NCBI RefSeq assembly: GCF_014467075.1
Contig: NZ_AP023027.1
Location: 2,421,501-2,485,500, forward strand
DNA length: 64,000 nt
Reading direction: 5' to 3'
DNA from: Anaerostipes caccae L1-92
GTDB lineage: Bacteria; Bacillota; Clostridia; Lachnospirales; Lachnospiraceae
Made by a program: the position numbers and the translations under genes. Below are positions 25,893-33,198 of this stretch, piece by piece. How positions within the stretch are numbered: position 1 is the stretch's first letter; every line of letters starts with the position of its first letter. A model generated the notes under the pieces. The model made no database searches. It saw nothing but the letters and a program-made list of their open reading frames with translations, and was not told the DNA's origin.

Positions 25893-27092
25893 ATGAAAAT
25901 GAATACATTACAGGACTATATCGACCGCTTAAACCAGCTGAATTTTAAAGAAATGTACCAGAATGACTTTTTCCTGACCTGGGAAAAAACTGACGACGAA
26001 CTGGAGGCTGTATGGCTGGTAGCCGATGCCCTCCGCTTCATGCGTGAGAACAACATTTCCACCAAGGTATTTGAAAGCGGTCTCGGAATCTCTCTGTTCC
26101 GCGACAATTCTACCAGAACACGTTTCTCCTTTGCCTCTGCCTGCAACTTACTCGGACTTGAAGTTCAGGATCTGGATGAAGGAAAATCCCAGATCGCTCA
26201 CGGTGAAACTGTGCGGGAGACAGCCAACATGATCTCCTTCATGGCAGACGTGATCGGAATCCGGGACGATATGTACATCGGAAAAGGAAATGCTTATATG
26301 CACGAAGTGGCTGATTCCGTAGAACAGGGAAATAAAGACGGAATCCTGGAACAGCGCCCTACTCTCGTGAATCTCCAGTGCGATATTGACCACCCGACCC
26401 AGTGTATGGCAGATATGCTCCATATCATCCACGAGTTCGGCGGTGTGGAAAACTTAAAAGGAAAGAAATTAGCCATGTCCTGGGCCTACTCTCCTTCTTA
26501 CGGAAAGCCCCTCTCCGTTCCTCAGGGTGTCATCGGCCTGATGACCAGAATGGGCATGGATGTAGTGCTTGCGCATCCGGAAGGATACGATGTAATGCCG
26601 GAAGTTGAGGAAGTCGCAAGAAAGAACGCAGAAAAATCCGGCGGAACTTTCACAAAGACCAACAGCATGGAAGAGGCATTTAAAGATGCCGACATTGTCT
26701 ATCCAAAGAGCTGGGCTCCTTTCGCAGCTATGGAAGAACGCACCGAACTTTACGGAAACGGTGATTTTGACGGCATCGACCGCCTGGAAAAAGAACTTCT
26801 TGCCCAGAACGCAAAGCATAAAGACTGGGCATGTACAGAGGAACTGATGAAAACAACTAAGGACGGAAAAGCCCTTTACCTGCACTGCCTGCCTGCCGAT
26901 ATCACCGGTTTAAGCTGTGAGGAAGGCGAAGTGGATGAGAGCGTCTTTGACCGTTACCGCAATCCGCTCTACAAAGAAGCAAGCTACAAACCATATGTGA
27001 TCGCAGCTATGATCTTCCTGAGCAAATTTGAAGATCCTCAGGCTATCCTCAAAAAGCTTGAAGAAAATAAAAAGCCAAGAATCTTTAAATAA
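25893..27092 (+). CDS. ygeW: knotted carbamoyltransferase YgeW
   Basis: Carbamoyltransferase of 399 aa. The carbamoyl-phosphate site is FRDNSTRTRFSFASACNLLGL near residue 70 (the STRTR box); HPTQCMADMLHI is the second box; HCLPADITG near 330 is the third. YgeW enzymes differ from aspartate and ornithine carbamoyltransferases by a knot and by altered substrate pocket. Run backwards it releases carbamoyl phosphate from a ureido compound for carbamate kinase. TAGGAGG precedes the start. Confidence 0.94.
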   Translation: MKMNTLQDYIDRLNQLNFKEMYQNDFFLTWEKTDDELEAVWLVADALRFMRENNISTKVFESGLGISLFRDNSTRTRFSFASACNLLGLEVQDLDEGKSQIAHGETVRETANMISFMADVIGIRDDMYIGKGNAYMHEVADSVEQGNKDGILEQRPTLVNLQCDIDHPTQCMADMLHIIHEFGGVENLKGKKLAMSWAYSPSYGKPLSVPQGVIGLMTRMGMDVVLAHPEGYDVMPEVEEVARKNAEKSGGTFTKTNSMEEAFKDADIVYPKSWAPFAAMEERTELYGNGDFDGIDRLEKELLAQNAKHKDWACTEELMKTTKDGKALYLHCLPADITGLSCEEGEVDESVFDRYRNPLYKEASYKPYVIAAMIFLSKFEDPQAILKKLEENKKPRIFK

Positions 27093-27179
27093 TCTGAACT
27101 GCTAATTTCTAGTTTACCGCCACTTACATTCTGACAATGACGTTTGTTCGTGGCGGTTTCTATTTTCAGGAGGTATCCC

Positions 27180-28124
27180 ATGTATACTAGAAAAAGAATC
27201 GTCATCGCTTTAGGCGGCAACGCTCTGGGAGATTCACTGCCGGAGCAGATGACTGCCGTTAAATCCACATCCAAAGCTATCTGTGACCTGATTGAAGACG
27301 GCCATGAGGTTGTCATTGTCCACGGAAACGGTCCCCAGGTCGGTATGATCAACAACGCCATGAGTGCATTAAGCCGGGAAGATGAGAACCAGCCAAACAC
27401 TCCTCTGTCCGTCTGTGTGGCCATGAGCCAGGGCTATATCGGATATGATCTCCAGAATGCCATCCGGGAGGAATTGAGGAAGCGAGGATTCCTCCGGACA
27501 CCGGTAGTAACGATCATCACACAAGTCCGGGTAGATGAAAAAGATCCGGCCTTCGATAACCCATCTAAACCGATTGGCCGCTTCCTCTCCAAAGAAGACG
27601 CGGATTTTCAGGCCAAAGAATACGGCCATATCATGAAAGAGGACGCAGGCCGGGGCTACCGCCGGGTCGTGGCTTCCCCAAAACCGAAAGAAATCGTAGA
27701 GCTTGGGGCTATCCGCAATCTGGTGGACTCCGGACGTGTCGTGATAACCTGCGGCGGCGGCGGAATTCCTGTGACTTTAAAAGGCGATCATTTATCCGGT
27801 GCCAGCGCGGTCATCGACAAGGACTTTGCCAGCTCCCTGCTGGCGAAAGAACTGGATGCGGACGTGCTGATCATCCTGACAGCCGTGGAAAAGGTGGCCA
27901 TCAATTTCGGCAAAGAAAACGAACAATGGCTGTCTGATCTGACCATCGAGGAGGCAGAGCGCTACATCGGGGAAGGACATTTTGCTCCCGGCTCTATGCT
28001 CCCGAAAGTACAGGCCGCTATCGACTTCGCCGGCTCTAAGGCAGGACGTACTGCCATGATCACTCTTTTGGAAAAAGCAAAGGACGGAATCATGGGGAAA
28101 ACTGGCACACGGATTCACAAATAA
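27180..28124 (+). CDS. arcC: carbamate kinase
   Basis: Transfers phosphate from carbamoyl phosphate to ADP, giving ATP, CO2 and ammonia; 314 aa. Marks: IVIALGGNALGD at the start, VIVHGNGPQVGMI, VITCGGGGIPV, VIDKDFASSLLA, and the late GSMLPKVQAAIDFAGS. ATG 27180 (MYTRKRIV) is chosen for its AGGAGGT 6 nt upstream. It is the energy-conserving last gene of the plus arm and is followed by a terminator. Confidence 0.95.
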   Translation: MYTRKRIVIALGGNALGDSLPEQMTAVKSTSKAICDLIEDGHEVVIVHGNGPQVGMINNAMSALSREDENQPNTPLSVCVAMSQGYIGYDLQNAIREELRKRGFLRTPVVTIITQVRVDEKDPAFDNPSKPIGRFLSKEDADFQAKEYGHIMKEDAGRGYRRVVASPKPKEIVELGAIRNLVDSGRVVITCGGGGIPVTLKGDHLSGASAVIDKDFASSLLAKELDADVLIILTAVEKVAINFGKENEQWLSDLTIEEAERYIGEGHFAPGSMLPKVQAAIDFAGSKAGRTAMITLLEKAKDGIMGKTGTRIHK

Positions 28125-28134
28125 TCAGAGCCAG

Positions 28135-28166
28135 AAAGGACACTCCTTTTCGGGAGCGTCCTTTTC
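28135..28166. terminator. terminator after carbamate kinase
   Basis: AAAGGACACTCC and GGGAGCGTCCTTT pair around a short loop just after the arcC stop, ending in TTTT on the plus strand. The convergent MerR gene may share it. Confidence 0.7.
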
Positions 28167-28175
28167 CATGCCTGT

Positions 28176-29000
28176 TTATACTTCTTTTTTCTTGACCGGA
28201 AAACATACTTCTGTTACCAGATCCTCCGGTGTCCTGGCATCATGCGGACTCACATGGTAAATGCAGACCGACGGCCCGTCAAAGTCATACCCGTTTTCAC
28301 AAATCCATTCCGCTACCGCCTTATTTACTCTCGTAATCTGGTCATAGCTTCCTTTGTATGTCACAGATGCTATCTGCATTTCGTCCACATACTTGAATTT
28401 TACATGCTCCGTGTCTTGATAGGTTCCATCGACAGACACCTGGATTTCCACATCCACATCACTTTCCTTAAACCCTTTGTCATGGAACACAGCAAGTCCA
28501 TAGCCTGGATTTTCCGGTTTCACGTTCTGCCCCGCAATCTCCTTATTTAGCGTCTCCCACAGCATTCCTTCACAGTCGTAGGCAGGAATCACCTGTCTCA
28601 CACTGGCTACATACCTCTTCGGCAGTGTTTTTAACGTCACATTATAATCCATAAAGTTTCCATCCTTTCTCAGCCACTGAATCGTATTGTCAAGAAGTCT
28701 GAGTCTTTGTTCCGTTTCCTGAGCCTGACAGAGAAGTTCTTCCCTCTTGATCATCAGGAATTGTTCCATCTCTTCCTCATTTTCGTATTTATTCAGGATT
28801 TCCCCTATGACAGACAGTCCAAATCCCATAGTCCTTAATGCCTGTATAGTATCTGCCTCCGGAAGCTGGGATTCGCTGTAATATCTGTATCCGGTACTTT
28901 CATCTACCGACTCCGGTATCAATAGTCCGATCTTGTCATAATGGCGCAGCATACGGATACTGACTCTTGACAACTTTGAAAAATCTCCGATTCTTAACAT
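28176..29000 (-). CDS. MerR-family regulator with GyrI-like effector domain
   Basis: Drug-sensing type activator of 274 aa. N-terminal MerR helix-turn-helix: MLRIGDFSKLSRVSIRMLRH then YDKIGLLIPE and YRYYSESQL. A coiled-coil follows, then a GyrI/BmrR-like ligand domain from about residue 115 (NVTLKTLPKRYVASVR). A textbook MerR operator precedes it, so it is autoregulated. A second paralogue lies at 30980. No obvious efflux gene is adjacent. Confidence 0.88.
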   Translation of the reverse strand: MLRIGDFSKLSRVSIRMLRHYDKIGLLIPESVDESTGYRYYSESQLPEADTIQALRTMGFGLSVIGEILNKYENEEEMEQFLMIKREELLCQAQETEQRLRLLDNTIQWLRKDGNFMDYNVTLKTLPKRYVASVRQVIPAYDCEGMLWETLNKEIAGQNVKPENPGYGLAVFHDKGFKESDVDVEIQVSVDGTYQDTEHVKFKYVDEMQIASVTYKGSYDQITRVNKAVAEWICENGYDFDGPSVCIYHVSPHDARTPEDLVTEVCFPVKKKEV

Positions 29001-29045
29001 TATTTACACCTCTCACATATGTGGATTTTTTCTGAGCTCATCTTC

Positions 29046-29076
29046 AATATAGACTATAGCACTGTGTCAGAGTCAA
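29046..29076 (-). promoter_or_regulatory. MerR-type promoter with 19-bp spacer and dyad operator
   Basis: Minus strand TTGACT (29071-29076), 19-bp spacer, TATATT (29046-29051). A 23-bp imperfect dyad (29052-29074, GACT...CAC.GTG...AGTC) lies between the boxes. The stretched spacer plus dyad is the hallmark of MerR activation. Confidence 0.75.
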
Positions 29077-29145
29077 GGAATTTTTTTAAATAATTTTTTA
29101 CGAACTTTTCCCAGGCAGATATTAGTTCCTTTTTCTATACAGCAA

Positions 29146-29176
29146 CAAAAGCCGACAGGTTCATCTGTCAGCTTTT
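29146..29176 (-). terminator. terminator of the PTS IIA gene
   Basis: Minus strand stem AAAGCTGACAG / CTGTCGGCTTT with a 6-nt loop and a short T run, 34 bp past the stop codon. Confidence 0.6.
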
Positions 29177-29209
29177 TTTAATATCTTCTTTGTTTCTTTA
29201 TTCCAAATA

Positions 29210-29569
29210 TCATTCGCTCAATATCTGAATCCTGCTTCCCTTTCTCAGCGCTGGTACCTCTGCCTTTTCCACACAGATACTTCCCGGGAGACAGTCTCCC
29301 TCTTCTTTAAAGGATATTGTCACATGTCCCAATGTTTCCAGATTGTCTTTTACCATGGAACCAATCTCTATGACCGTATATTCCGATCCGTCAATAAGTA
29401 ATTTTCTGGCTGTGCCGATTTCTCCGTTTATTTTGCTTCTCTCAATATAATAGGAATAATCTTTGAGTGTAATCAAAGCCTTCTCTGCAAATGTAACCAA
29501 CATTCCTTTTTCTGCAAATTTCTTCACTTCCGGTCCCACGTCAATCACCGTTGTTTCATATAATATCAT
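29210..29569 (-). CDS. PTS glucitol/sorbitol-type IIA component (orphan)
   Basis: Protein of 119 aa matching the small glucitol IIA fold: the start ILYETTVIDVGPEV, then MLVTFAEKA, DYSYYIERS, GSEYTVIEIGSMVKDNLETLGHVTISF and PGSICVEKAEVP. IIA proteins pass phosphate from HPr to the IIB domain. No IIB, IIC or dehydrogenase gene is near, so it is orphaned and may act as a regulator or be a remnant. The phosphorylated histidine expected in the first half of family members is not evident in this sequence, which weakens the catalytic role. Confidence 0.72.
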   Translation of the reverse strand: MILYETTVIDVGPEVKKFAEKGMLVTFAEKALITLKDYSYYIERSKINGEIGTARKLLIDGSEYTVIEIGSMVKDNLETLGHVTISFKEEGDCLPGSICVEKAEVPALRKGSRIQILSE

Positions 29570-29697
29570 AATGTGTTCCTTTCCAGAGTTTTTCTATATT
29601 TTCACTAGCTTTGAATAGAATGCATCATTCAAAATTCTTTGTCAACACTTTTTAAACACTATCTTATTTCTCTGCTTTCTTTGTGTGCCTCTTGCTT

Positions 29698-30756
29698 CTA
29701 TACTGTCCGCTTCCAAATATAAACTGTAAGATATGGAGGAAGATTGCCGGAACTCCCTGTATTCCCATGGTTGTGTGCCTGTCCTCCTCCATTATTATTC
29801 GTATTATGTGCAGGAACAGTATGTGCATGCCCACCGCTGCTTACAATGATATCACTCCTTGTACTTGTATGACTGCCATTCGTACCTGGCCTTCCACCCC
29901 CTCCTCCGATTGTATTGTCAGATAACCAGTTAAATGTATGGTTATGTGCTCCACTGCTTGGTATATTAAATGCGTTTACACTGTGAGAATGTGAAGGAAT
30001 ATGTGGCAGTCCAAGAGTAAAGTTTCCTGTACCGTGTATATGTGTTTTTGTACCTCCTGGTTTTTCTCCATAATTAAAGTCTGCATCTTCAGAATGAAAA
30101 CCAAATAAGGTTTTCCCCTGTGCAAATGCAACCCACGTGCCTCCAAAGAGCAAGCCGGGATTGATATTGTTTGCAGAAATATAAATACTCCCTACCGGAT
30201 AAATTTTATCCGTCATCTGGTCTATTTGTTTTTTTAAGTCCAAACTTAAATCCTCTACCTTACTATTCACTTGCTCTATTTCATCTGTATGCCTCTGATA
30301 TGCTTCTATATTTACCAACCCGTTCGGATTTAATATTACCTCAAACGGCACTCTATTCGATGTTTTAAAATAGAAATCCCATGTCACAGAAAACCCCGGA
30401 CTCTCTGACGCAGATGGTATATTTTTTCTTTCCGATGCCTGTGCGATACAGTAAAGAATTTCTCCTTCATCCGGATCTTTTGCATAAAATCCTACCTGCC
30501 ACAAATCATAACTTTCTTCCAAGCCGCTGTTTTCCAGCAGCACGGGGATGATGAATTGGTCTCCCTCCGTCCTGGGCGGCTGTAAAATAATCCGTTTTCC
30601 ACCATCTGTGACTCTCGTCTGCTGCCGCAGGTTTACCACCGGAACCTTGCTGGCTCCCGTCATTACTTTCGTAATCTTCAGGGTCTGTCCGTCTGCAAGT
30701 TTAGCCTGAAGAGCCGCTCCTTTATCCGTTAAAACAGTATCCTCCCAACGATTCAT
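29698..30756 (-). CDS. orphan phage tail-collar / tail-fibre-like protein
   Basis: Protein of 352 aa. The N-terminal about 150 residues match phage tail-collar fibre N-domains (LTDKGAALQAKLADGQTLKI, YDLWQVGFYAKDPDEGEILY). A short coiled coil (about 165-195) is followed by the receptor-type module YPVGSIYISANNINPGLLFGGTW and a His/Gly-rich tip (HIHGTG, PSHSHS, HNHTF, HAHTVPAHN, HNHG) ending in PPYLTVYIWKRTV. ATG 30756 is supported by AGGAGG 7 nt upstream. No other phage genes are near, so it is a domesticated or stranded gene. Confidence 0.82.
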   Translation of the reverse strand: MNRWEDTVLTDKGAALQAKLADGQTLKITKVMTGASKVPVVNLRQQTRVTDGGKRIILQPPRTEGDQFIIPVLLENSGLEESYDLWQVGFYAKDPDEGEILYCIAQASERKNIPSASESPGFSVTWDFYFKTSNRVPFEVILNPNGLVNIEAYQRHTDEIEQVNSKVEDLSLDLKKQIDQMTDKIYPVGSIYISANNINPGLLFGGTWVAFAQGKTLFGFHSEDADFNYGEKPGGTKTHIHGTGNFTLGLPHIPSHSHSVNAFNIPSSGAHNHTFNWLSDNTIGGGGGRPGTNGSHTSTRSDIIVSSGGHAHTVPAHNTNNNGGGQAHNHGNTGSSGNLPPYLTVYIWKRTV

Positions 30757-30922
30757 ACTACTACCTCCTGATAATACATCATTGTTTACAGAACTCATTG
30801 ACAATTTTGCCGGATCATGATCTCTATAAAAAATATATCACGGCGAATCAGGGCATCGTGGGCATTTTTCACACAATTTCCGTTTGGCTCTTTGAACCTC
30901 TCATAATAATATAACTTCGCTG

Positions 30923-30951
30923 TTGATACAATAAAACGTATCCAATATAAT
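30923..30951 (+). promoter_or_regulatory. promoter of second MerR gene with internal inverted repeat
   Basis: TTGATA (30923-30928), 17-bp spacer, TATAAT (30946-30951). GATAC (30925-30929) and GTATC (30938-30942) form an inverted repeat within the promoter. Confidence 0.6.
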
Positions 30952-30979
30952 CAAAGAAAAAGAGAAAGGACGAAGATAT

Positions 30980-31855
30980 ATGATGTTCAGAATTGGAGAA
31001 TTTTCCAAGCTCACGCAGGTTACAGTCCGAATGCTCAGACACTATGACCAGACAGGCCTTTTAAAACCTGCACAGATCGATCCAATGACCGGATACAGAA
31101 TGTATTCCGTGGAACAGATTCCTGTATTAAATAAGATCATCTATTTGCGGGACAGTGGGTTCCAGGTCTCTGAAATCAAGGAAGCCCTTCATGCCGAAAA
31201 TCCTACCTCTTTGACAGAGCTTCTTGATAAAAAATATACGGCAATACTGAATACTATAGAAATTGAGAAAATACGGCTGAAAAAAATAGAACTCGCGAAA
31301 CATGAACTCTTGGACAGTCAAAACGAACTGCATTATCAAGTTTCAATAAAGTCTATCCCCAGCTGCCGGGTGCTCTCTATAAGAAAAATAATCCCCGACT
31401 ACTATGCGGAAGGGGACCTGTGGAAAAACTTGTCCGAATTTGCCTGCAGTCATCATATAGCAATAACAGATGATGCGGCATTCTCTATCTATCATGATGC
31501 AGAATATAAAGAACAGAATGTCGACGTTGAATTGTGTGTTCCTGTCCAGAGCTTCAGCGAGAACAAAGGCGGCTTTATATTTCGGGATACAGAACCTGTC
31601 CCGTTCATGGCCTTTACAATGGTATATGGACCTTTTTCAAATATTGCAGGGGCATATCAATCTTTTGCAGGCTGGCTCCAAAAAAATGAACAGTTTCAAA
31701 TGTCGGGCCAGAATCGCCAAATTGTACACCGCGGCCCCTGGAATGAACATAATCCTGAAAACTTTCTCGTCGAAATTCAGATTCCTCTAAAACCGCCGCT
31801 TTCTGCTTTCCATTTATCCAATGCTCCATTTTCCCTTGACCCTCACATCGTGTGA
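30980..31855 (+). CDS. MerR-family regulator with GyrI-like effector domain (second copy)
   Basis: Regulator of 291 aa paralogous to the one at 28176: MMFRIGEFSKLTQVTVRMLR then HYDQTGLLKPAQI and YRMYSVEQI form the DNA-binding part, a coiled coil follows, and the C-terminal effector domain begins near residue 120 (YQVSIKSIPSCRVLSIR). AAAGGA precedes the start. It lies 53 bp before trmO and may share its transcript. The inducer is unknown. Confidence 0.87.
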   Translation: MMFRIGEFSKLTQVTVRMLRHYDQTGLLKPAQIDPMTGYRMYSVEQIPVLNKIIYLRDSGFQVSEIKEALHAENPTSLTELLDKKYTAILNTIEIEKIRLKKIELAKHELLDSQNELHYQVSIKSIPSCRVLSIRKIIPDYYAEGDLWKNLSEFACSHHIAITDDAAFSIYHDAEYKEQNVDVELCVPVQSFSENKGGFIFRDTEPVPFMAFTMVYGPFSNIAGAYQSFAGWLQKNEQFQMSGQNRQIVHRGPWNEHNPENFLVEIQIPLKPPLSAFHLSNAPFSLDPHIV

Positions 31856-31908
31856 GGGTCTATATTTATTTTGTTATCAAATCAAACAGTAAAACAGGAG
31901 GTACTTTT

Positions 31909-32415
31909 ATGACATCATTTAACATTCGGTCCATAGGAAAAATTTATACTGACGAGAAGGGAAGATTCATTAAGATCGATCCGCCGTTTATCCCCGCTCT
32001 TGAGGCTTTGGACGGCTTCACCCATATCAATGTCATATGGTGGTTCAGTGAGTGTGATTCGGACTCTGATAGAGATACTCTGGTGACAGAAAGGCCTTAT
32101 AAAAAAGGTCCCAGACGAATGGGGATCTTTTCAACCAGTTCTCCCCACCGCCCCAATCCGATCGCTTTAAGCACCGCAGAGATTCTTCATGTTAATCATC
32201 AAAACGGTGAAATCCAGATTGCTTATATCGATGCCAATGACAATACCCCGGTCCTGGATCTAAAACCCTATACACCAAGCCTTGACCGGATAGAAACGCC
32301 TGCGGTACCTGAATGGTGCCGTCATTGGCCAAGAAGTTCTGAAGAATCGGCAGACTTTGATTGGGATCAGGAATTTAACTTCCAGGGGCACTCCCCATCC
32401 CGGGTTCCGGATTAA
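31909..32415 (+). CDS. trmO: TrmO/TsaA-family tRNA (N6-threonylcarbamoyladenosine37-N6)-methyltransferase
   Basis: SAM-dependent tRNA methyltransferase-like protein of 168 aa. Family core GIFSTSSPHRPNPIALS near residue 75 and NTPVLDLKPYTPSLD near 125. Methylates the t6A base at position 37 in tRNAs for threonine in E. coli. ATG 31909 is supported by AGGAGG 7-8 nt upstream. The family sequence shows S where R is common in STRSPHRPN. It is shorter than the E. coli protein, lacking the C-terminal extension. Confidence 0.85.
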   Translation: MTSFNIRSIGKIYTDEKGRFIKIDPPFIPALEALDGFTHINVIWWFSECDSDSDRDTLVTERPYKKGPRRMGIFSTSSPHRPNPIALSTAEILHVNHQNGEIQIAYIDANDNTPVLDLKPYTPSLDRIETPAVPEWCRHWPRSSEESADFDWDQEFNFQGHSPSRVPD

Positions 32416-32463
32416 TAATTAATTAGAACAAAGAGAACAGGGCCGCTTCAACGTCCCCATAGA

Positions 32464-32506
32464 ACAAAAAAAACGGTTAAGTTCTAAATTTGAACTTAAC
32501 CGTTAC
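32464..32506 (-). terminator. terminator of tRNA-Leu
   Basis: Minus strand AACGGTTAAGTTC, short loop, GAACTTAACCGTT (32472-32504) followed by eight T. It directly follows the tRNA. Confidence 0.85.
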
Positions 32507-32512
32507 TTATAA

Positions 32513-32596
32513 TGCAGAAGAAGAGACTCGAACTCTCACGGGAGTAATCCCACTGCCGCCTGAAGACAGCGCGTCTGCCAGTTCCGCCACTTCTGC
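32513..32596 (-). tRNA. tRNA-Leu (anticodon CAG)
   Basis: Eighty-four bases. The acceptor arms GCAGAAG and CTTCTGC pair fully with A as discriminator. The anticodon stem CTGTC/GGCAG encloses the loop TTCAGGC, giving anticodon CAG (codon CUG). A long variable arm (class II) and the TTCGAGT T-loop are present. CCA is not encoded. Its own terminator follows. Confidence 0.95.
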
Positions 32597-32700
32597 ATGT
32601 CTCAAGCATGATTAATAATACACGATTCCAAAGAAAATATCCAGTCTTTTTTTGATTTTTCTTGTACTTTTTTACATACACGCCTGAAACTATTGAAAAA

Positions 32701-33021
32701 CTACTTCTGTTCCTGCATCCACTGTTCGATCTGGTCCCTTGTTTGGGCTGCTACCAAAGGCTCTCCGGCCTTCCCGTCTTTGAATAAAATCATCGTAGGA
32801 ATCGTCATCACTCCAAATCTCTCTGCCAGTTCCATCTGCTCATCAATATTGATCTTTCCAATCTGAACCGAATCTTCCCGGTCCTCACCAATCTGGTCTA
32901 AAGCAGGGGAGATCCTTCTGCAGTAACCGCACCAGGGCGCCCAGAAATCTACCAATATCGGTTTTTTTGCTTCTAATACCTCTGATTGAAAATTTTCTTT
33001 TGTTATATTTATAATACTCAT
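32701..33021 (-). CDS. thioredoxin with WCGYC active site
   Basis: Thiol-disulfide protein of 106 aa. Active site FWAPWCGYCRRISP near residue 30, with Y in place of the usual P of WCGPC, then the cis-proline loop MTIPTMILF near 75. The Pro-to-Tyr change is expected to alter redox potential and partner choice. ATG 33021 (MSIINITKEN) is chosen because GGAGG lies 6 nt upstream. The promoter carries three similar half-sites, suggesting dedicated control; no thioredoxin reductase is adjacent. Confidence 0.9.
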   Translation of the reverse strand: MSIINITKENFQSEVLEAKKPILVDFWAPWCGYCRRISPALDQIGEDREDSVQIGKINIDEQMELAERFGVMTIPTMILFKDGKAGEPLVAAQTRDQIEQWMQEQK

Positions 33022-33061
33022 GCTGTTTCCTCCATCTCTTTTGTAAACTGAAACTTTTTCT

Positions 33062-33108
33062 GTTACATTTCTTAATGTAACTATATCAGTTACATTTAAA
33101 CTTGTCAA
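33062..33108 (-). promoter_or_regulatory. thioredoxin promoter with operator array
   Basis: Minus strand TTGACA (33103-33108), 17-bp spacer, TATAGT (33080-33085). GTTACATT (33062-33069) and AATGTAAC (33074-33081) form an 8-bp palindrome downstream of the -10; a third half-site GTTACATTT (33089-33097) lies in the spacer. The layout suits a repressor. Confidence 0.65.
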
Positions 33109-33198
33109 GCAGTGAATGAAAATAGACAGCCAATTTATTTAAAATTGACTGTCTAATCTCGAACCTAAGACTCGCGCCCCAGCTGTTTTATGATACTC

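Noticed and set aside
32513..32596. tRNA-Leu as attachment site of an integrated element
   Set aside because: No duplicated tRNA end, integrase or phage gene module is seen near it.
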